From an uncultured Candidatus Melainabacteria bacterium (GTDB lineage Bacteria; Cyanobacteriota; Vampirovibrionia; Gastranaerophilales; Gastranaerophilaceae): a stretch of 64,000 bases of DNA. A model generated the notes under the pieces. That model was not told the DNA's origin and did no database searches. It was given only the letters and a program-made list of their open reading frames with translations. Position 1 is the stretch's first letter. Each line of letters opens with the position of its first letter. Both the position numbers and the translations under genes were made by a program. The stretch covers positions 248,001-312,000 of the forward strand of contig CAKUZD010000002.1 of the NCBI GenBank assembly GCA_934718275.1, in the 5' to 3' direction. Positions 34,890 to 44,116 of this stretch are shown here, piece after piece.

Positions 34890-35440
34890 CTTGACGTGGT
34901 CAAGGAAAATTTCTGTCATATTGAGGCGTAGCCGAAACATCGCGTGGTTGGGAAATTTAAGACCTCACCCTAGCCTGCTTGGTTGCTCGCGTTTAACGGG
35001 TCTGCACAGTCTTGCACTTCTGCAAGTCTGTTCGCCCTCAGCTCACAATCCGCCTCTCCTAATTTAGGAGAGGGAAAAGATTCTTCGCTTTGCTCAGAAT
35101 GACGGTGTCTGTTATACTCAGAATTTCGTCATGTTGAGGCGGAGCCGAAACATCGCATGGTTGGAGAAATGTTTAGAAGATTCTTCGCTCCGCTCAGAAT
35201 GACGAAAACTAATTTTTCATTTTAGTCTTGTAGGGCCGGTGGTACCTACCCCGCCAATATTGAAATTAATCAGCTGGATTCTTTCGGGCAAAGCCCTCAG
35301 AATGACGACATTATTGTTTCGCATTCGCTCACAATGACTGTAAAATCTTATTGCCCTATCGCCTTAAAGCCTTATTGCCCATAGATAAGGTCTTTTCACG
35401 TTTCACTTCTCACTTTTCACTAAAGTTTTGTAGGGTGGCG
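34890..35440. repeat. Intergenic mosaic repeat island 5
   Basis: From left: a TTGACGTGGTCAA palindrome, reversed GATGTTTCGGCTTCGCCTCA modules (about 34919 and 35132), the AACGGGTCTGCACAGTC block, CTCTCCTAATTTAGGAGAGG (a perfect hairpin), reversed CATTCTGAGCGGAGCGAAGA (about 35083 and 35180), GGTGGTACCTACCCCGCC, GGATTCTTTCGGGCAAAGCC at about 35276, TTGCCCATAGATAAGGTCTT and a TTCACTTCTCACTTTTCAC tail. Positions about 35215-35405 are nearly the exact reverse complement of 29517-29700. From 35441 to 35701 I see an AT-rich leader with a small GCTTGA/TCAAGC hairpin and no gene. Confidence 0.88.
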
Positions 35441-35701
35441 GCATTTCTCCTGCCTTGATTCTGCACAAATGCTTTTGTAAAGTTTTGTAAATAGGGTCAA
35501 AATCCTTGAATAATTATTGTTTCAAGTGAATGCGTGATGTGTATAAACAAGATATATCATTTATTCATGGCAATTCTTAAAAGGCAAATGTTTTTATATA
35601 AACACAGGGGATATTTAAATAAACTCAAAGAGAATTGTAAAGCTTGAATAGAGTAATCAAGCAAATTTAAAGGTATTAAACGAGGAAAAAGGGGAATTAT
35701 T

Positions 35702-37627
35702 ATGACAAGAGTAAACGGAAATTATCAACAACCAAAAACAAATTTAAGAGATTGGAAAAGAACTCATAAACCATTAGAAGCAGGTCAAACATTATCTCAA
35801 CCTACAGGTGATCCAAAATTAAGAGAAAAAACCGGAACAATTGAGTTCCCACAATCTGTATCGGGGGGGGGGAATACTCAACCTGTTGTTACTGATCCGA
35901 TTGCAACATTAAACCAAGAACAAGAAGCACAAGCTAAAGCTGATAAATTGTTTAAACAAGAAAGACAATTAAAAATTGATCAAGAAGAAATGCAAAAAAG
36001 AATTGCTAAAGAAGAAGAAAAGCTTGTTAGTAGAGAAAGGAAATTAGCTAATTTAGATAAAGGAAAGAATCCCAAAAAAGCTATCAAATTGCAAGAACGA
36101 ATTGAGGCCGGTAGACAATACATACAAAAACATAAAGCTAAATTAGGTGAAATTAGTCAAAATTTGTCTAATGTACAAGCAGAGCAAGCAAAACTTCCAT
36201 TATCTACAAGAAAATTGTCAAAAGAAGCTCAAGCAGCACTTGATATGGCTCGTAATGCAGAACAAGGTGCTAAATTTAATCCAGCAGCAATTGATAAAGG
36301 TTTAGGTATTGGAGCAGAAGAATCTGATGTTACAAAACAATTCAGAAAATTAGAAGAACAAACAGCGAGAATTGAAGAACATAAAAAAGAAGCAGGTCCT
36401 AAACAAGGAAGAGCTTGGAACGAAGCTCCTAATTCTAAAATTGAAACAAGAGCAAGAGCTCCAAAAGCTCCAGAAATGCCGCAACAACAAAAAACAAATT
36501 CTTTATTAGAATCAATTATGCCTAACAGAGAACAACCTGTTGGAAAAGATTATACCGCAGAAGCTAATGAAGCCGCAAAAGAAGCAGCTATTAATCAACA
36601 ACAAAAAGTTCGTCAAGGGTATTTAGACAGAGCTCATAGAGCAGAAGAAGCATCCAAATTCCACGGAACTTCACAAGAAGCTATGAATAGATTGCACGGT
36701 TTCAATCAAGGCGATTCTGATGTTACAAAACAGTTTAGAGAATTAGAGGCAAAAGATATTGCAGATCAAAAAGACCGTCAAAGATACTTAGACAGAGCTC
36801 ATAAAGCAGAAGAAGCATCCAAATTCCACGGAACTTCACAAGAAGCTATGGATAGATTGCACGGTTTCAATCAAGAAGAATCTGATATAACTAAACATTT
36901 TAGAAACTTGGAAAAAGAATCAAAAGCTAAAGCTAAAATAGCTACTTTGAAAAAAGCAGGCAAAATTGGTCTAGGAATTGCAGCAGCAGCTGGTCTTGCT
37001 TACGGTGTATATAAATTATTTGCCGATGATGATAAGAAAGCAGCTCCGGTTCAACCAGAAGAAAAACAAAAAGTTGTAGCAGATTCAACAGAAGTTAAAC
37101 AAGATACTACATCAGTAGAAAATGATACAATTGCAGCACAAGGTGCAAATGAAGTTGAGTCAGAAACAGAAGCTCCAACTGCAGAAAACAAATCAAGTGT
37201 AACTCCGGTAGCTGTTCCTTCAACAGAAGCAAAAGATAGCACTAAAGTTGACTCAGTAGCTACAGAAGAAAAAGAAGATGCTAAAGTAGCACAAAAAGAA
37301 AATGAAGAAATCGCTGAAGCTGAAAAACAAGATAAAGCTGACAATGCTAAAAAAGCAGAAGAAGCAGAAAAAGCTGAACAAGAATACCAAGAACATGTTG
37401 CAGAATTAAAAGAAAACTATTGGAAATATGCTCAACGTGAATTAATCTTCGAACACCAAGGCGAAGCAGGTTATAAACCATCAAATCAAGAAATCGCTGA
37501 AAGAATGGTTAAAATAATGGAAAGAAATGGCGTAAAATTTGATAAAGATGGTGTTCACCCTTCTCCAATGTTAAGAGTGGGTGACAAAGTAAAAGTTCTT
37601 TTCGAGGACGAAGAAACAGCAGCATAG
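35702..37627 (+). CDS. Unknown 641-residue protein with internal repeats, poly-G tract and membrane helix
   Basis: Not assignable to a known family. Residues 55-57 (GGG) are encoded within a run of ten G (35863-35872). Residues 75-160 are a charged coiled coil. Two nearly identical 55-residue repeats start at about 307 and 362 (YLDRAH..AEEASKFHGTSQ, then AM.RLHGFNQ and SD.TK.FR.LE); a weaker copy lies near 180-220. One Gly/Ala-rich transmembrane helix follows (KIGLGIAAAAGLAYGVYKLF, about 419-438), then an acidic Lys/Glu/Ala-rich stretch. The C-terminal 70 residues (YWKYAQRELIFEHQGEAGYK, IAERMVKIM, LRVGDKVKVLF) have a LysM-like rhythm. It is perhaps an envelope-anchored protein. AAGGGGAA precedes the ATG. 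Confidence 0.75.
   Translation: MTRVNGNYQQPKTNLRDWKRTHKPLEAGQTLSQPTGDPKLREKTGTIEFPQSVSGGGNTQPVVTDPIATLNQEQEAQAKADKLFKQERQLKIDQEEMQKRIAKEEEKLVSRERKLANLDKGKNPKKAIKLQERIEAGRQYIQKHKAKLGEISQNLSNVQAEQAKLPLSTRKLSKEAQAALDMARNAEQGAKFNPAAIDKGLGIGAEESDVTKQFRKLEEQTARIEEHKKEAGPKQGRAWNEAPNSKIETRARAPKAPEMPQQQKTNSLLESIMPNREQPVGKDYTAEANEAAKEAAINQQQKVRQGYLDRAHRAEEASKFHGTSQEAMNRLHGFNQGDSDVTKQFRELEAKDIADQKDRQRYLDRAHKAEEASKFHGTSQEAMDRLHGFNQEESDITKHFRNLEKESKAKAKIATLKKAGKIGLGIAAAAGLAYGVYKLFADDDKKAAPVQPEEKQKVVADSTEVKQDTTSVENDTIAAQGANEVESETEAPTAENKSSVTPVAVPSTEAKDSTKVDSVATEEKEDAKVAQKENEEIAEAEKQDKADNAKKAEEAEKAEQEYQEHVAELKENYWKYAQRELIFEHQGEAGYKPSNQEIAERMVKIMERNGVKFDKDGVHPSPMLRVGDKVKVLFEDEETAA
35863..35872 (+). repeat. 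Poly-G tract (10 G) inside coding sequence
   Basis: Ten G encode the end of a Ser codon and three Gly codons at residues 54-57 of the 641-residue protein. A change of one G would shift the frame and cut off over 90 percent of the protein. Confidence 0.85.
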
Positions 37628-37650
37628 TTTGCGAAACAATTGAATAAATC

Positions 37651-37683
37651 AAAAGAACAGGCATATTGCCTGTTCTTTTAGTT
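37651..37683 (+). terminator. Terminator of the 641-residue protein gene
   Basis: Stem AAAAGAACAGGC / GCCTGTTCTTTT with loop ATATT. Nearly the same hairpin ends fba on the other side of the repeat island. Confidence 0.88.
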
Positions 37684-37689
37684 TAAAAA

Positions 37690-38600
37690 CGCTAAGACAT
37701 TCTAACTCTCTCTAATTGAGGGAGAGAATATAATTGATAGACTCTGAATCAAGTTCAGCCCCTCTCTCGTATGCGTAATTCGCGTTGCTCGAATGCCTAC
37801 TCTCTGTCTTGTATTTGCTCCACGCTCACAGAGTTCCGCAAAAGTAACACAGTTACAGTTTGCTCCATCTGCTCGCTATCCGGACTCGTTGCACTCCGTC
37901 CGTCCGCAAATCCGCTCTCCCCTAAAGGGCGAGAGGACAATAATTACGGTCATTCTGAGCGAAGCGAAGAATCTTTTTCCTCTCCTAAATTAGGAGAGGC
38001 GGATTGTGAGCTGAGGGCGAACATACTTGCAGAAGTGCAAGGCTGTGCAGACCCGTTAAACGCGAACAACCAAGCAGGGTAGGGTGAGGTCTTAAAACTT
38101 CCCAGCCATGCGATGTTTCGGCTTTGCCTCAACATGACAGAACTTTCCCCTCGCCCCATCGGGGAGAGGGTGCCTGAAAGGCGGGTGAGGGGCTTTAACA
38201 ATGCCACGATAGCGAAATGAGCAATAACTTGTTAGTGAAATCTTAAAATAGACAATAAGGCTATAAGACATTAAGGTTATAAGGTTTTACAGTCATTGTG
38301 AGCGTATGCGAAACAATCCAGCTGATTTTTACAATACCCCTCTCTTGAATTTGTAAGCGCGCTTTTGCTTGCTAACAAATTCTATCTCTCCCCGTTGGGG
38401 CGAGAATATTATAGTTACAGTCATTCTGAGGGCTTTGCCCTAAAGAATCCAGCTGATTAAATGCTTAATATTGTCTGTCGCACTATAGACTAGATTGTTT
38501 ACCCATTCTAACTCTCCCTAGTTAAGGGAGAGAACTAATTGATAGACTCTGGATCAAGTTCACAATGACTGTTTTGGTAATTTCTGATTGTCTTTTGGTA
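37690..38600. repeat. Intergenic mosaic repeat island 6
   Basis: About 900 gene-free bases between convergent genes. Modules: TTGATAGACTCTGAATCAAG (about 37733), TATGCGTAATTCGCGTTGC, an extra GC-rich insert (about 37805-37912) not seen in the other islands, CTCTCCCCTAAAGGGCGAGAG-type hairpin, CATTCTGAGCGAAGCGAAGA (about 37951), the CTCTCCTAAATTAGGAGAGG hairpin, the reversed AACGGGTCTGCACAGTC block, GATGTTTCGGCTTTGCCTCA (about 38110), CTCGCCCCATCGGGGAGAGG, and reversed forms of the CAGCTGGATTCTTT module (about 38318 and 38425). Frames crossing it on both strands read repeat sequence and are rejected. Confidence 0.88.
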
Positions 38601-38607
38601 TTCATAA

Positions 38608-38640
38608 TAAAAGAACAGGCTCGACACCTGTTCTTTCAGT
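38608..38640 (-). terminator. Terminator of fba
   Basis: On the minus strand AAAGAACAGG / CCTGTTCTTTTATT with a short loop, 48 bases after the fba stop codon. Confidence 0.85.
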
Positions 38641-38687
38641 TGATTTATTATAATCCTTCATTATAATTCAATGAGCTTGGATTAAGA

Positions 38688-39647
38688 CTAGTCGTCAGCA
38701 TGACCGGCTGTTCCAAGAACGTCACGCATTTTGTGCATAACCATTTCTTTTACAGCTGTTCTTCCAGGTCCCATGTATTCTCTTGGGTCGAATTTTTCAG
38801 GATGTTCAACAAAGAATTCTCTAATAGTTGAAGTCATTGCCAATCTCAAATCTGTATCAATATTGATTTTAGCTACACCATGTTTTGATGCATAGTTAAG
38901 CATATCTTCAGGAACACCTTGAGCGTTAGGTAATTGACCACCGAATTTATTACATTTAGCAACGAATTCAGCAGGAACTGATGAAGAACCGTGCAATACT
39001 AGCGGATAATCAGGGAATCCTGCATCTGCTAAAGCTTTTTTAATTTCAGCAAGTCTTTCAAAGTCTAGTTTAGCTTCTCCTGAGAATTTATAAGCTCCGT
39101 GAGAAGTTCCGATAGCTACTGCTAATGAATCGCAGCCTGTTTCTTTTACAAATCTAACTGCTTCTGCAGGATCTGTATAAGTTGAATCTTTTGCGTGAAC
39201 TTTAACATCATCTTCAACACCAGCTAATTTGCCAAGTTCTGCTTCAACAGAAACACCGTGTTTGTGAGCGTATTCAACAACTTCTTTAGTAACTCTGATG
39301 TTTTCTTCTAATGGGAATCTTGAACCATCAATCATAACTGATGAGAAACCACCATCAATACAAGCTTTACAAATTTCAAAATCAGCACCGTGATCTAAGT
39401 GCAAAGCGATAGGAACTGTAGTTGTAGCAAGAGCTGCTTCAACTAATTTGATTAAATATGTTTGGTTAGCATATTTTCTAGCACCTGCTGATACTTGCAA
39501 AATAATAGGTGATCTAGTTTCTTCTGCAGCTTCTGCAATACCTTGCAAAATTTCCATGTTGTTAACGTTGTAAGCACCGATAGCATATTTGCCAGCTAAT
39601 GCTTTTTTGAACATTTCGCCTGTTCCAACTAATTTTCTTTCACTCAT
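38688..39647 (-). CDS. fba: Class II fructose-bisphosphate aldolase
   Basis: Zinc-dependent aldolase of glycolysis and gluconeogenesis (fructose-1,6-bisphosphate to two triose phosphates). The 319-residue protein shows KYAIGAYNVNNMEILQGIAE, SPIILQVSAGARKY, IALHLDHGADFEICKACIDG (catalytic Asp and zinc His), GVSVEAELGKLAGVEDDVKV, VAIGTSHGAYKF, LVLHGSSSVP and VAKINIDTDLRLA. ATG 39647 follows AAGGAGACTC; the frame extending to 39731 has no basis. The leader contains the small inverted repeat CTACAA-CAC-TTGTAG (39677-39691). It is a single-gene unit. Confidence 0.96.
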   Translation of the reverse strand: MSERKLVGTGEMFKKALAGKYAIGAYNVNNMEILQGIAEAAEETRSPIILQVSAGARKYANQTYLIKLVEAALATTTVPIALHLDHGADFEICKACIDGGFSSVMIDGSRFPLEENIRVTKEVVEYAHKHGVSVEAELGKLAGVEDDVKVHAKDSTYTDPAEAVRFVKETGCDSLAVAIGTSHGAYKFSGEAKLDFERLAEIKKALADAGFPDYPLVLHGSSSVPAEFVAKCNKFGGQLPNAQGVPEDMLNYASKHGVAKINIDTDLRLAMTSTIREFFVEHPEKFDPREYMGPGRTAVKEMVMHKMRDVLGTAGHADD

Positions 39648-39776
39648 TTTGAGTCTCCTTCTTTCTGTATGTATCTCTACAACACTTGTAGTAATTAGTC
39701 TTAATATCACCATGTAGATTACAACAAACAAAAAAAGCGTGCAAGTGTAAAGAAATATTAATATTGTATATACAAT

Positions 39777-39806
39777 TTTACAAATGCTTAAATCTGTTGC
39801 TATAAT
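39777..39806 (+). promoter_or_regulatory. Promoter for the gene at 39902
   Basis: TTTACA (39777-39782), an 18-base spacer and TATAAT (39801-39806), about 95 bases before the ATG. Confidence 0.6.
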
Positions 39807-39901
39807 AAGCTTTATAAGGGATTAATGAATAAATGGACTAGCAAAAAAATTTTTGTGTAAGTCTTAAAAAATTAAATATGTGAAAAAATAGGGGTAAAAT
39901 T

Positions 39902-40597
39902 ATGGTAATTAGAGCAATTGCACCGGTATCCTTTACAAACGGATACGGACAGACAAATTTTGAGGGTAGAAAGAACAATAAAAAAAATCATTATGAAAGT
40001 GGGTATTCTTCAAATTCTTTCATGAAATCAATTCCTTTGGCAGCGTTAATTGCGATGAGTCCTTTGAATGGAGTTCAGGCACAAACTTCTGTTCCAAATT
40101 CAAATGAAAAAATTATAAACATACACACTTATAAAAATCCGGTTGATGATGGCTGTAATATTTTATATATAAGTAATGACGGAAATGACGATGATATTGA
40201 AGCAATTGCTTTGCAACATGGTAGAAATTTGTCGTATACAAGAAATATTCGTGGTATTGATACAAAGTTGATTAAGCGTGAAAACTTTAAACAATATTTG
40301 GATACCTTAAAAACTGTAAATGTAACATACGATTATGAGGATGGTTCTCCTAGCAGAACAGAAAAGAAATATGTTGTTGCGGGTCGTCGAGCTTATGATG
40401 TATATGTAGACAGAGCAGATGATTTAAAACAATTGAAACATACAAGTGGAAAAACAGATCATGCAGAGTATGAAATCGATAAAGAATTGTATGATTTCTT
40501 GAAACAATTTATGAAAGAAGATTTTATAAAGACCGAAAACAGACGAACTAAGGTTACTAAGGAAAGTGATTTCGATTTCTTAAAAGACATTATGTAA
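39902..40597 (+). CDS. Unknown protein with N-terminal SF/NFEG motif
   Basis: A 231-residue protein. The first 30 residues contain APVSFTNGYGQTNFEGRKN, with the short F-x-G motif twice. A weak hydrophobic segment follows (SIPLAALIAMSPLNGVQA, about 41-60), possibly an internal signal-like helix ending near VQA/QT. The rest is a soluble domain (NIHTYKNPVDDGCNILYISN, ALQHGRNLSYTRNIRGIDTK) that I do not recognise. AGGGGTAAAA lies before the ATG. It is followed by its own terminator and by another unknown gene of similar style. Confidence 0.7.
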   Translation: MVIRAIAPVSFTNGYGQTNFEGRKNNKKNHYESGYSSNSFMKSIPLAALIAMSPLNGVQAQTSVPNSNEKIINIHTYKNPVDDGCNILYISNDGNDDDIEAIALQHGRNLSYTRNIRGIDTKLIKRENFKQYLDTLKTVNVTYDYEDGSPSRTEKKYVVAGRRAYDVYVDRADDLKQLKHTSGKTDHAEYEIDKELYDFLKQFMKEDFIKTENRRTKVTKESDFDFLKDIM

Positions 40598-40616
40598 ATA
40601 TTTGTAAATAGTTTGA

Positions 40617-40652
40617 AACATGCTGAAATCATGGGTTTTGGCATGTTTTTTT
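40617..40652 (+). terminator. Terminator after the gene at 39902
   Basis: Stem AACATGC / GCATGTT, extended inward by weaker pairs, followed by a run of T. Confidence 0.75.
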
Positions 40653-40686
40653 ATACATGAGTGTTAAAACTGAGAGAGCATTTATA

Positions 40687-43284
40687 ATGGCAGAAGATAA
40701 TAAAATTAATCTTAGAATGAATAGTATTCCTTCTGGAACGCAGAGTATAACATCTTTGAAATCTTCAACTACTCCTGCATTTGGTACTGTTGACGTAAAA
40801 GCAAATAGTGCTAAACAAGAGCTTTTGAAACGTTTAGGTATTACAGAAGAACAATTAACTCAGATATTAGCAGAAAGAGCTGATTTTTATAGCTTATCTC
40901 CTGAAGAACAGGTAAAAATTGTTGCCGGTTTAAATGCTACAGCTGTTGAGCCTGAAAATAGGGGCGTTGAAACTGCTGATAAAAAACAAATTACCACAAA
41001 TAATACAAAAGATACTACATCTGCCAAAGCAACTATTGAAGAAGAACTTTCCAAAGAAGTAAATTTTGACAACAAAGCTTTTGCAGCAGCTTCACTTTCT
41101 GAAAAAAGCAATATTTATGCAGAAGAAGTTGCCAAAAATAAATTTATGTATGCTGATTCTGAAAACCCAAAAACTCAAGAAGAATGGGATGCTTTACCAA
41201 AAGATAAAAAACAAGAATTAGTAAAAGCAGCATTGGATAAAGGTATTAAGAAAAATGGTAAAGAAGTCTTTGATAAAAAAGATACTGATATGTTGTTGCA
41301 ATACAACATGACAAAAATTCAAGCAGCAAACGCTAAAAATATCAGTGCTGATGCTATGGATGCAAAAGGTTTGGCTTATACAGAAGAAGCTGTTCATGAT
41401 TATATTGTAAATTTGGATGAAAATAAAAGAACTGATGGACAGGCAAAATATGTTGAAGAACAGGCTAATAAATCAAAATTATTGGTTGAATATAGCAAAA
41501 AACAAGGACATGATGCTGCATGGGGAGATGGTACTTATATATTGTCTCCAAGAGAAATTAAGCAGCGTTGTAATGAGCTAGGTGTAACAATTCAAGATAT
41601 CCAAAAACAACATTTGGAAGAAAAGAAACAAAGATTAGGTCTTTCCAAGGATGAAGAAGAAAAACTTTCAAACTTAACAAAGTTAGATGGTTTAATTCAG
41701 GCAGTAAAAGATAAAACAAAAAATGGACCTGTTGATTTTGGACGTATGAAAGAATTTGAAAGTTCCGAATATGGCAAATTATTTAAAACTGCTCAAGGAA
41801 CTGATGAAAAGATGGCAATTGCTGCTAAGTACTTGAAAGAGAAAAAAGGTGGTATTGATTTTTCCGCCGAATTTATTTCTGAGTTAGTGCAAAATGATCC
41901 GGAACTTGCTGCAGAATTGCAGGGAGAATTTATTGCAAACTCAACTGCTCTTGATAAAAAGAAGATTGCCGCAAATACTACAGGGTTAAACCAAGAATTA
42001 AACGCATATAACATCGATAAACATGACGCTGAAAGTTCAAAAATTGTAGCAGAAACCCAAAAAAATATGGTTAAAACTGATGCTAAAAGAGCAGCTGTTT
42101 TAGCAAGCTTGACAATGGATAGAGCTGATGGAAAACATTTACTTGCTACTTCTACAACTTATAGCTCATTTGGTCTAGATTCTGTTGAAAAGAAACATGC
42201 CGAAGTTGCTTATGATAAAACAAGAGTAAACAAAGAGCAACAGTTAGAAATGTTGAATAATACATATCAAAACAGTGGCATTGAAGCTCGTAAGTACGCA
42301 GGTGTTAATAACTATCAATCTTATGAAGAAAACCAGTTACCTTTGCATAACAGAGCTATTCAGGATAAAGAAGTTAACGATGCGATGGTTGAAGCCGGAA
42401 CATACTCTCAATATTCAGCAAAAAATCAAACAGCTGCTTTCAATGCTCATAAACAAAGATATGAACAAAATGACTACAACGAAAAAGAAGCTATTGCAGG
42501 TTTAAATAAGTTATCTGATAATATTTATAATTGTGACAAAGATAATCAGCTTGCTATGCATAATGAAATAATGAATACAAAGTATTCAGAAGTTCAAGAA
42601 CATGCAGCTGCTAATATAAAAAATTGTAAAGATGTCGCTGTTCAAACAGAGGCATTAAGCACTGTATATAAATCAGGTAATGAAAAAGCTATTGCGGTTG
42701 CGGTCAATGAAGTTATTCCGGCTATAAAATATCCTGATGCTCAAAAACTTGCTTTGGAACAAGCAGTTATGGAGCTTGCAGGGATTTCTGATGATTCGGA
42801 AATTCAAGCAAAATTTGCAAACGGAACTTTGACAAAGGCTGAAATTGCAAAACTTTCTTCAACCAAGCGCCGTGATTATTATATAAGATTATTTGATAAT
42901 GCAACACCGGCTGAAAAAATTCAATATTTGAGAAGTATTCCTGCCGGAAGAAGTAAAAAAACTATTTATAGTTTAATTGGTAAGTATTATCCAAATTTAT
43001 TTGAAGATTTAATTAAAACCGATGCAACAATTGCAGAATCGGTGTACAATATGTCAGGTTTGGATAAAAAAGCAAAAGATACGGCTTTAAAAGTAATAAT
43101 GAATATGACTACTTCAGATTTTGTATCATTAAGAAATAAATTACATTTGAATGGTAACAAAGACTTAGCAGTAGCTGAAACTCAACCTGCAACAGCTAAA
43201 ACAGTTCATTCTTTTACAGACCCAATCGGATTTGATACAAAAGAAATTTATCCTAAAGACAAGAAAGGTTTTTATTACGTATAA
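40687..43284 (+). CDS. Large unknown helical protein
   Basis: About 865 residues without signal peptide or clear membrane helix. It is mostly charged, Ala/Lys/Glu-rich predicted helix. The N-terminal region has TPAFGTVDVKANSAKQELLK and Gly-poor spacer sequence. The middle (LPLHNRAIQDKEVNDAMVEA, ALSTVYKSGNEKAIAVAVNE) and end (AEKIQYLRSIPAGRSKKTIY) suggest HEAT-like or other helical repeats, but I cannot assign a family. ATG 40687 has GAGAGAG upstream; an in-frame ATG at 40657 is the alternative. It probably belongs to the set of lineage-restricted proteins seen at 12936, 27334, 35702, 39902, 43369 and 60395. Confidence 0.7.
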   Translation: MAEDNKINLRMNSIPSGTQSITSLKSSTTPAFGTVDVKANSAKQELLKRLGITEEQLTQILAERADFYSLSPEEQVKIVAGLNATAVEPENRGVETADKKQITTNNTKDTTSAKATIEEELSKEVNFDNKAFAAASLSEKSNIYAEEVAKNKFMYADSENPKTQEEWDALPKDKKQELVKAALDKGIKKNGKEVFDKKDTDMLLQYNMTKIQAANAKNISADAMDAKGLAYTEEAVHDYIVNLDENKRTDGQAKYVEEQANKSKLLVEYSKKQGHDAAWGDGTYILSPREIKQRCNELGVTIQDIQKQHLEEKKQRLGLSKDEEEKLSNLTKLDGLIQAVKDKTKNGPVDFGRMKEFESSEYGKLFKTAQGTDEKMAIAAKYLKEKKGGIDFSAEFISELVQNDPELAAELQGEFIANSTALDKKKIAANTTGLNQELNAYNIDKHDAESSKIVAETQKNMVKTDAKRAAVLASLTMDRADGKHLLATSTTYSSFGLDSVEKKHAEVAYDKTRVNKEQQLEMLNNTYQNSGIEARKYAGVNNYQSYEENQLPLHNRAIQDKEVNDAMVEAGTYSQYSAKNQTAAFNAHKQRYEQNDYNEKEAIAGLNKLSDNIYNCDKDNQLAMHNEIMNTKYSEVQEHAAANIKNCKDVAVQTEALSTVYKSGNEKAIAVAVNEVIPAIKYPDAQKLALEQAVMELAGISDDSEIQAKFANGTLTKAEIAKLSSTKRRDYYIRLFDNATPAEKIQYLRSIPAGRSKKTIYSLIGKYYPNLFEDLIKTDATIAESVYNMSGLDKKAKDTALKVIMNMTTSDFVSLRNKLHLNGNKDLAVAETQPATAKTVHSFTDPIGFDTKEIYPKDKKGFYYV

Positions 43285-43309
43285 ATCAGGTAAGAATTTG
43301 TAGGAAACG

Positions 43310-43335
43310 CTCGGCTCTGAATATTCAGAGCCGAG
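43310..43335. terminator. Perfect palindrome between convergent genes, probable bidirectional terminator
   Basis: A 26-base perfect palindrome with arms CTCGGCTCTGAAT and ATTCAGAGCCGAG and no loop. It lies 26 bases after the stop of the gene ending at 43284 and 34 bases from the convergent gene end. The T-runs are weak. Confidence 0.65.
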
Positions 43336-43368
43336 TTAAAATTTGCTATTAGTTTTTATGTTTTTATT

Positions 43369-43890
43369 TTAAAAATTCCAACTGTCAATACTTTTACTGA
43401 AAAAGCTATCATGATTTGTTAATCGCGTTTGAACTGCTTTTTGAGCATTCTGCCAATATTTAAATAATCCATTTGCATTACATGTGTCAGGTTTTAACAT
43501 TTTGTCAACGTCATTTTGTAAAGCTGTTGCTTTTTTAGTTATAACAGCTTTATCAGTTGCAACATGGAAAAATTTAACCAATTTGTTAACGATGTATGTT
43601 TCGCTTTTGCTTAATAATTCTTTCAAAGAACCGTTTACTAAGTTGGCAGATGCAAATTCTTCATCACTCAATCCTTTAACATTTGCGTGTAACCATTCAT
43701 CTTTGTTTGAATCTGTTCCAATAGTTATAAAGTCTCTTTCATGATTATATTTCGCAGTTTTTTCTTCGAATTTTTTTGCAATATTTGATAATTTTTGTTC
43801 ATAAGGTTTTAATATTTTCGCATTATCTTTAATTTCCAGTTTAGCTTTAAAATTTACATTATTATTGAAATTATTATTTCCAATATTCAC
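43369..43890 (-). CDS. Unknown protein with N-terminal NFKAKL motif
   Basis: A 173-residue protein starting with an Asn-rich stretch (NIGNNNFNNNVNFKAKLEIK). The rest is soluble and helical (KLSNIAKKFEEKTAKYNHER, LKELLSKSETYIVNKLVKFF). No domain is recognised. The NFKA element near the N-terminus is a variant of the short motif in other unknown proteins here. GGAGGG precedes the ATG. It is a single-gene unit. Confidence 0.7.
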   Translation of the reverse strand: MNIGNNNFNNNVNFKAKLEIKDNAKILKPYEQKLSNIAKKFEEKTAKYNHERDFITIGTDSNKDEWLHANVKGLSDEEFASANLVNGSLKELLSKSETYIVNKLVKFFHVATDKAVITKKATALQNDVDKMLKPDTCNANGLFKYWQNAQKAVQTRLTNHDSFFSKSIDSWNF

Positions 43891-44116
43891 TTTTCCCTCC
43901 TTTGTGTATGAGTATTAAACACAATGAAAAAATTTTTTAACTTTAGATGTTGCTAAAATTTACAAAAATTTATAAAGTTATGGAGAATGTCCTAAATAGA
44001 CTTGTTGCCTAATTGGCTTATTGTTCAATACTTGCATTTTTAGTATTTTTATATTCTAATAAAATTACAGTGATATATTTATGTCGCGAGTTCATTTGAA
44101 AGAAGACAATTAAAAA

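Noticed and set aside
37771..38207. Overlapping frames on both strands in repeat island 6
   Set aside because: They translate repeat modules and have no start signals.
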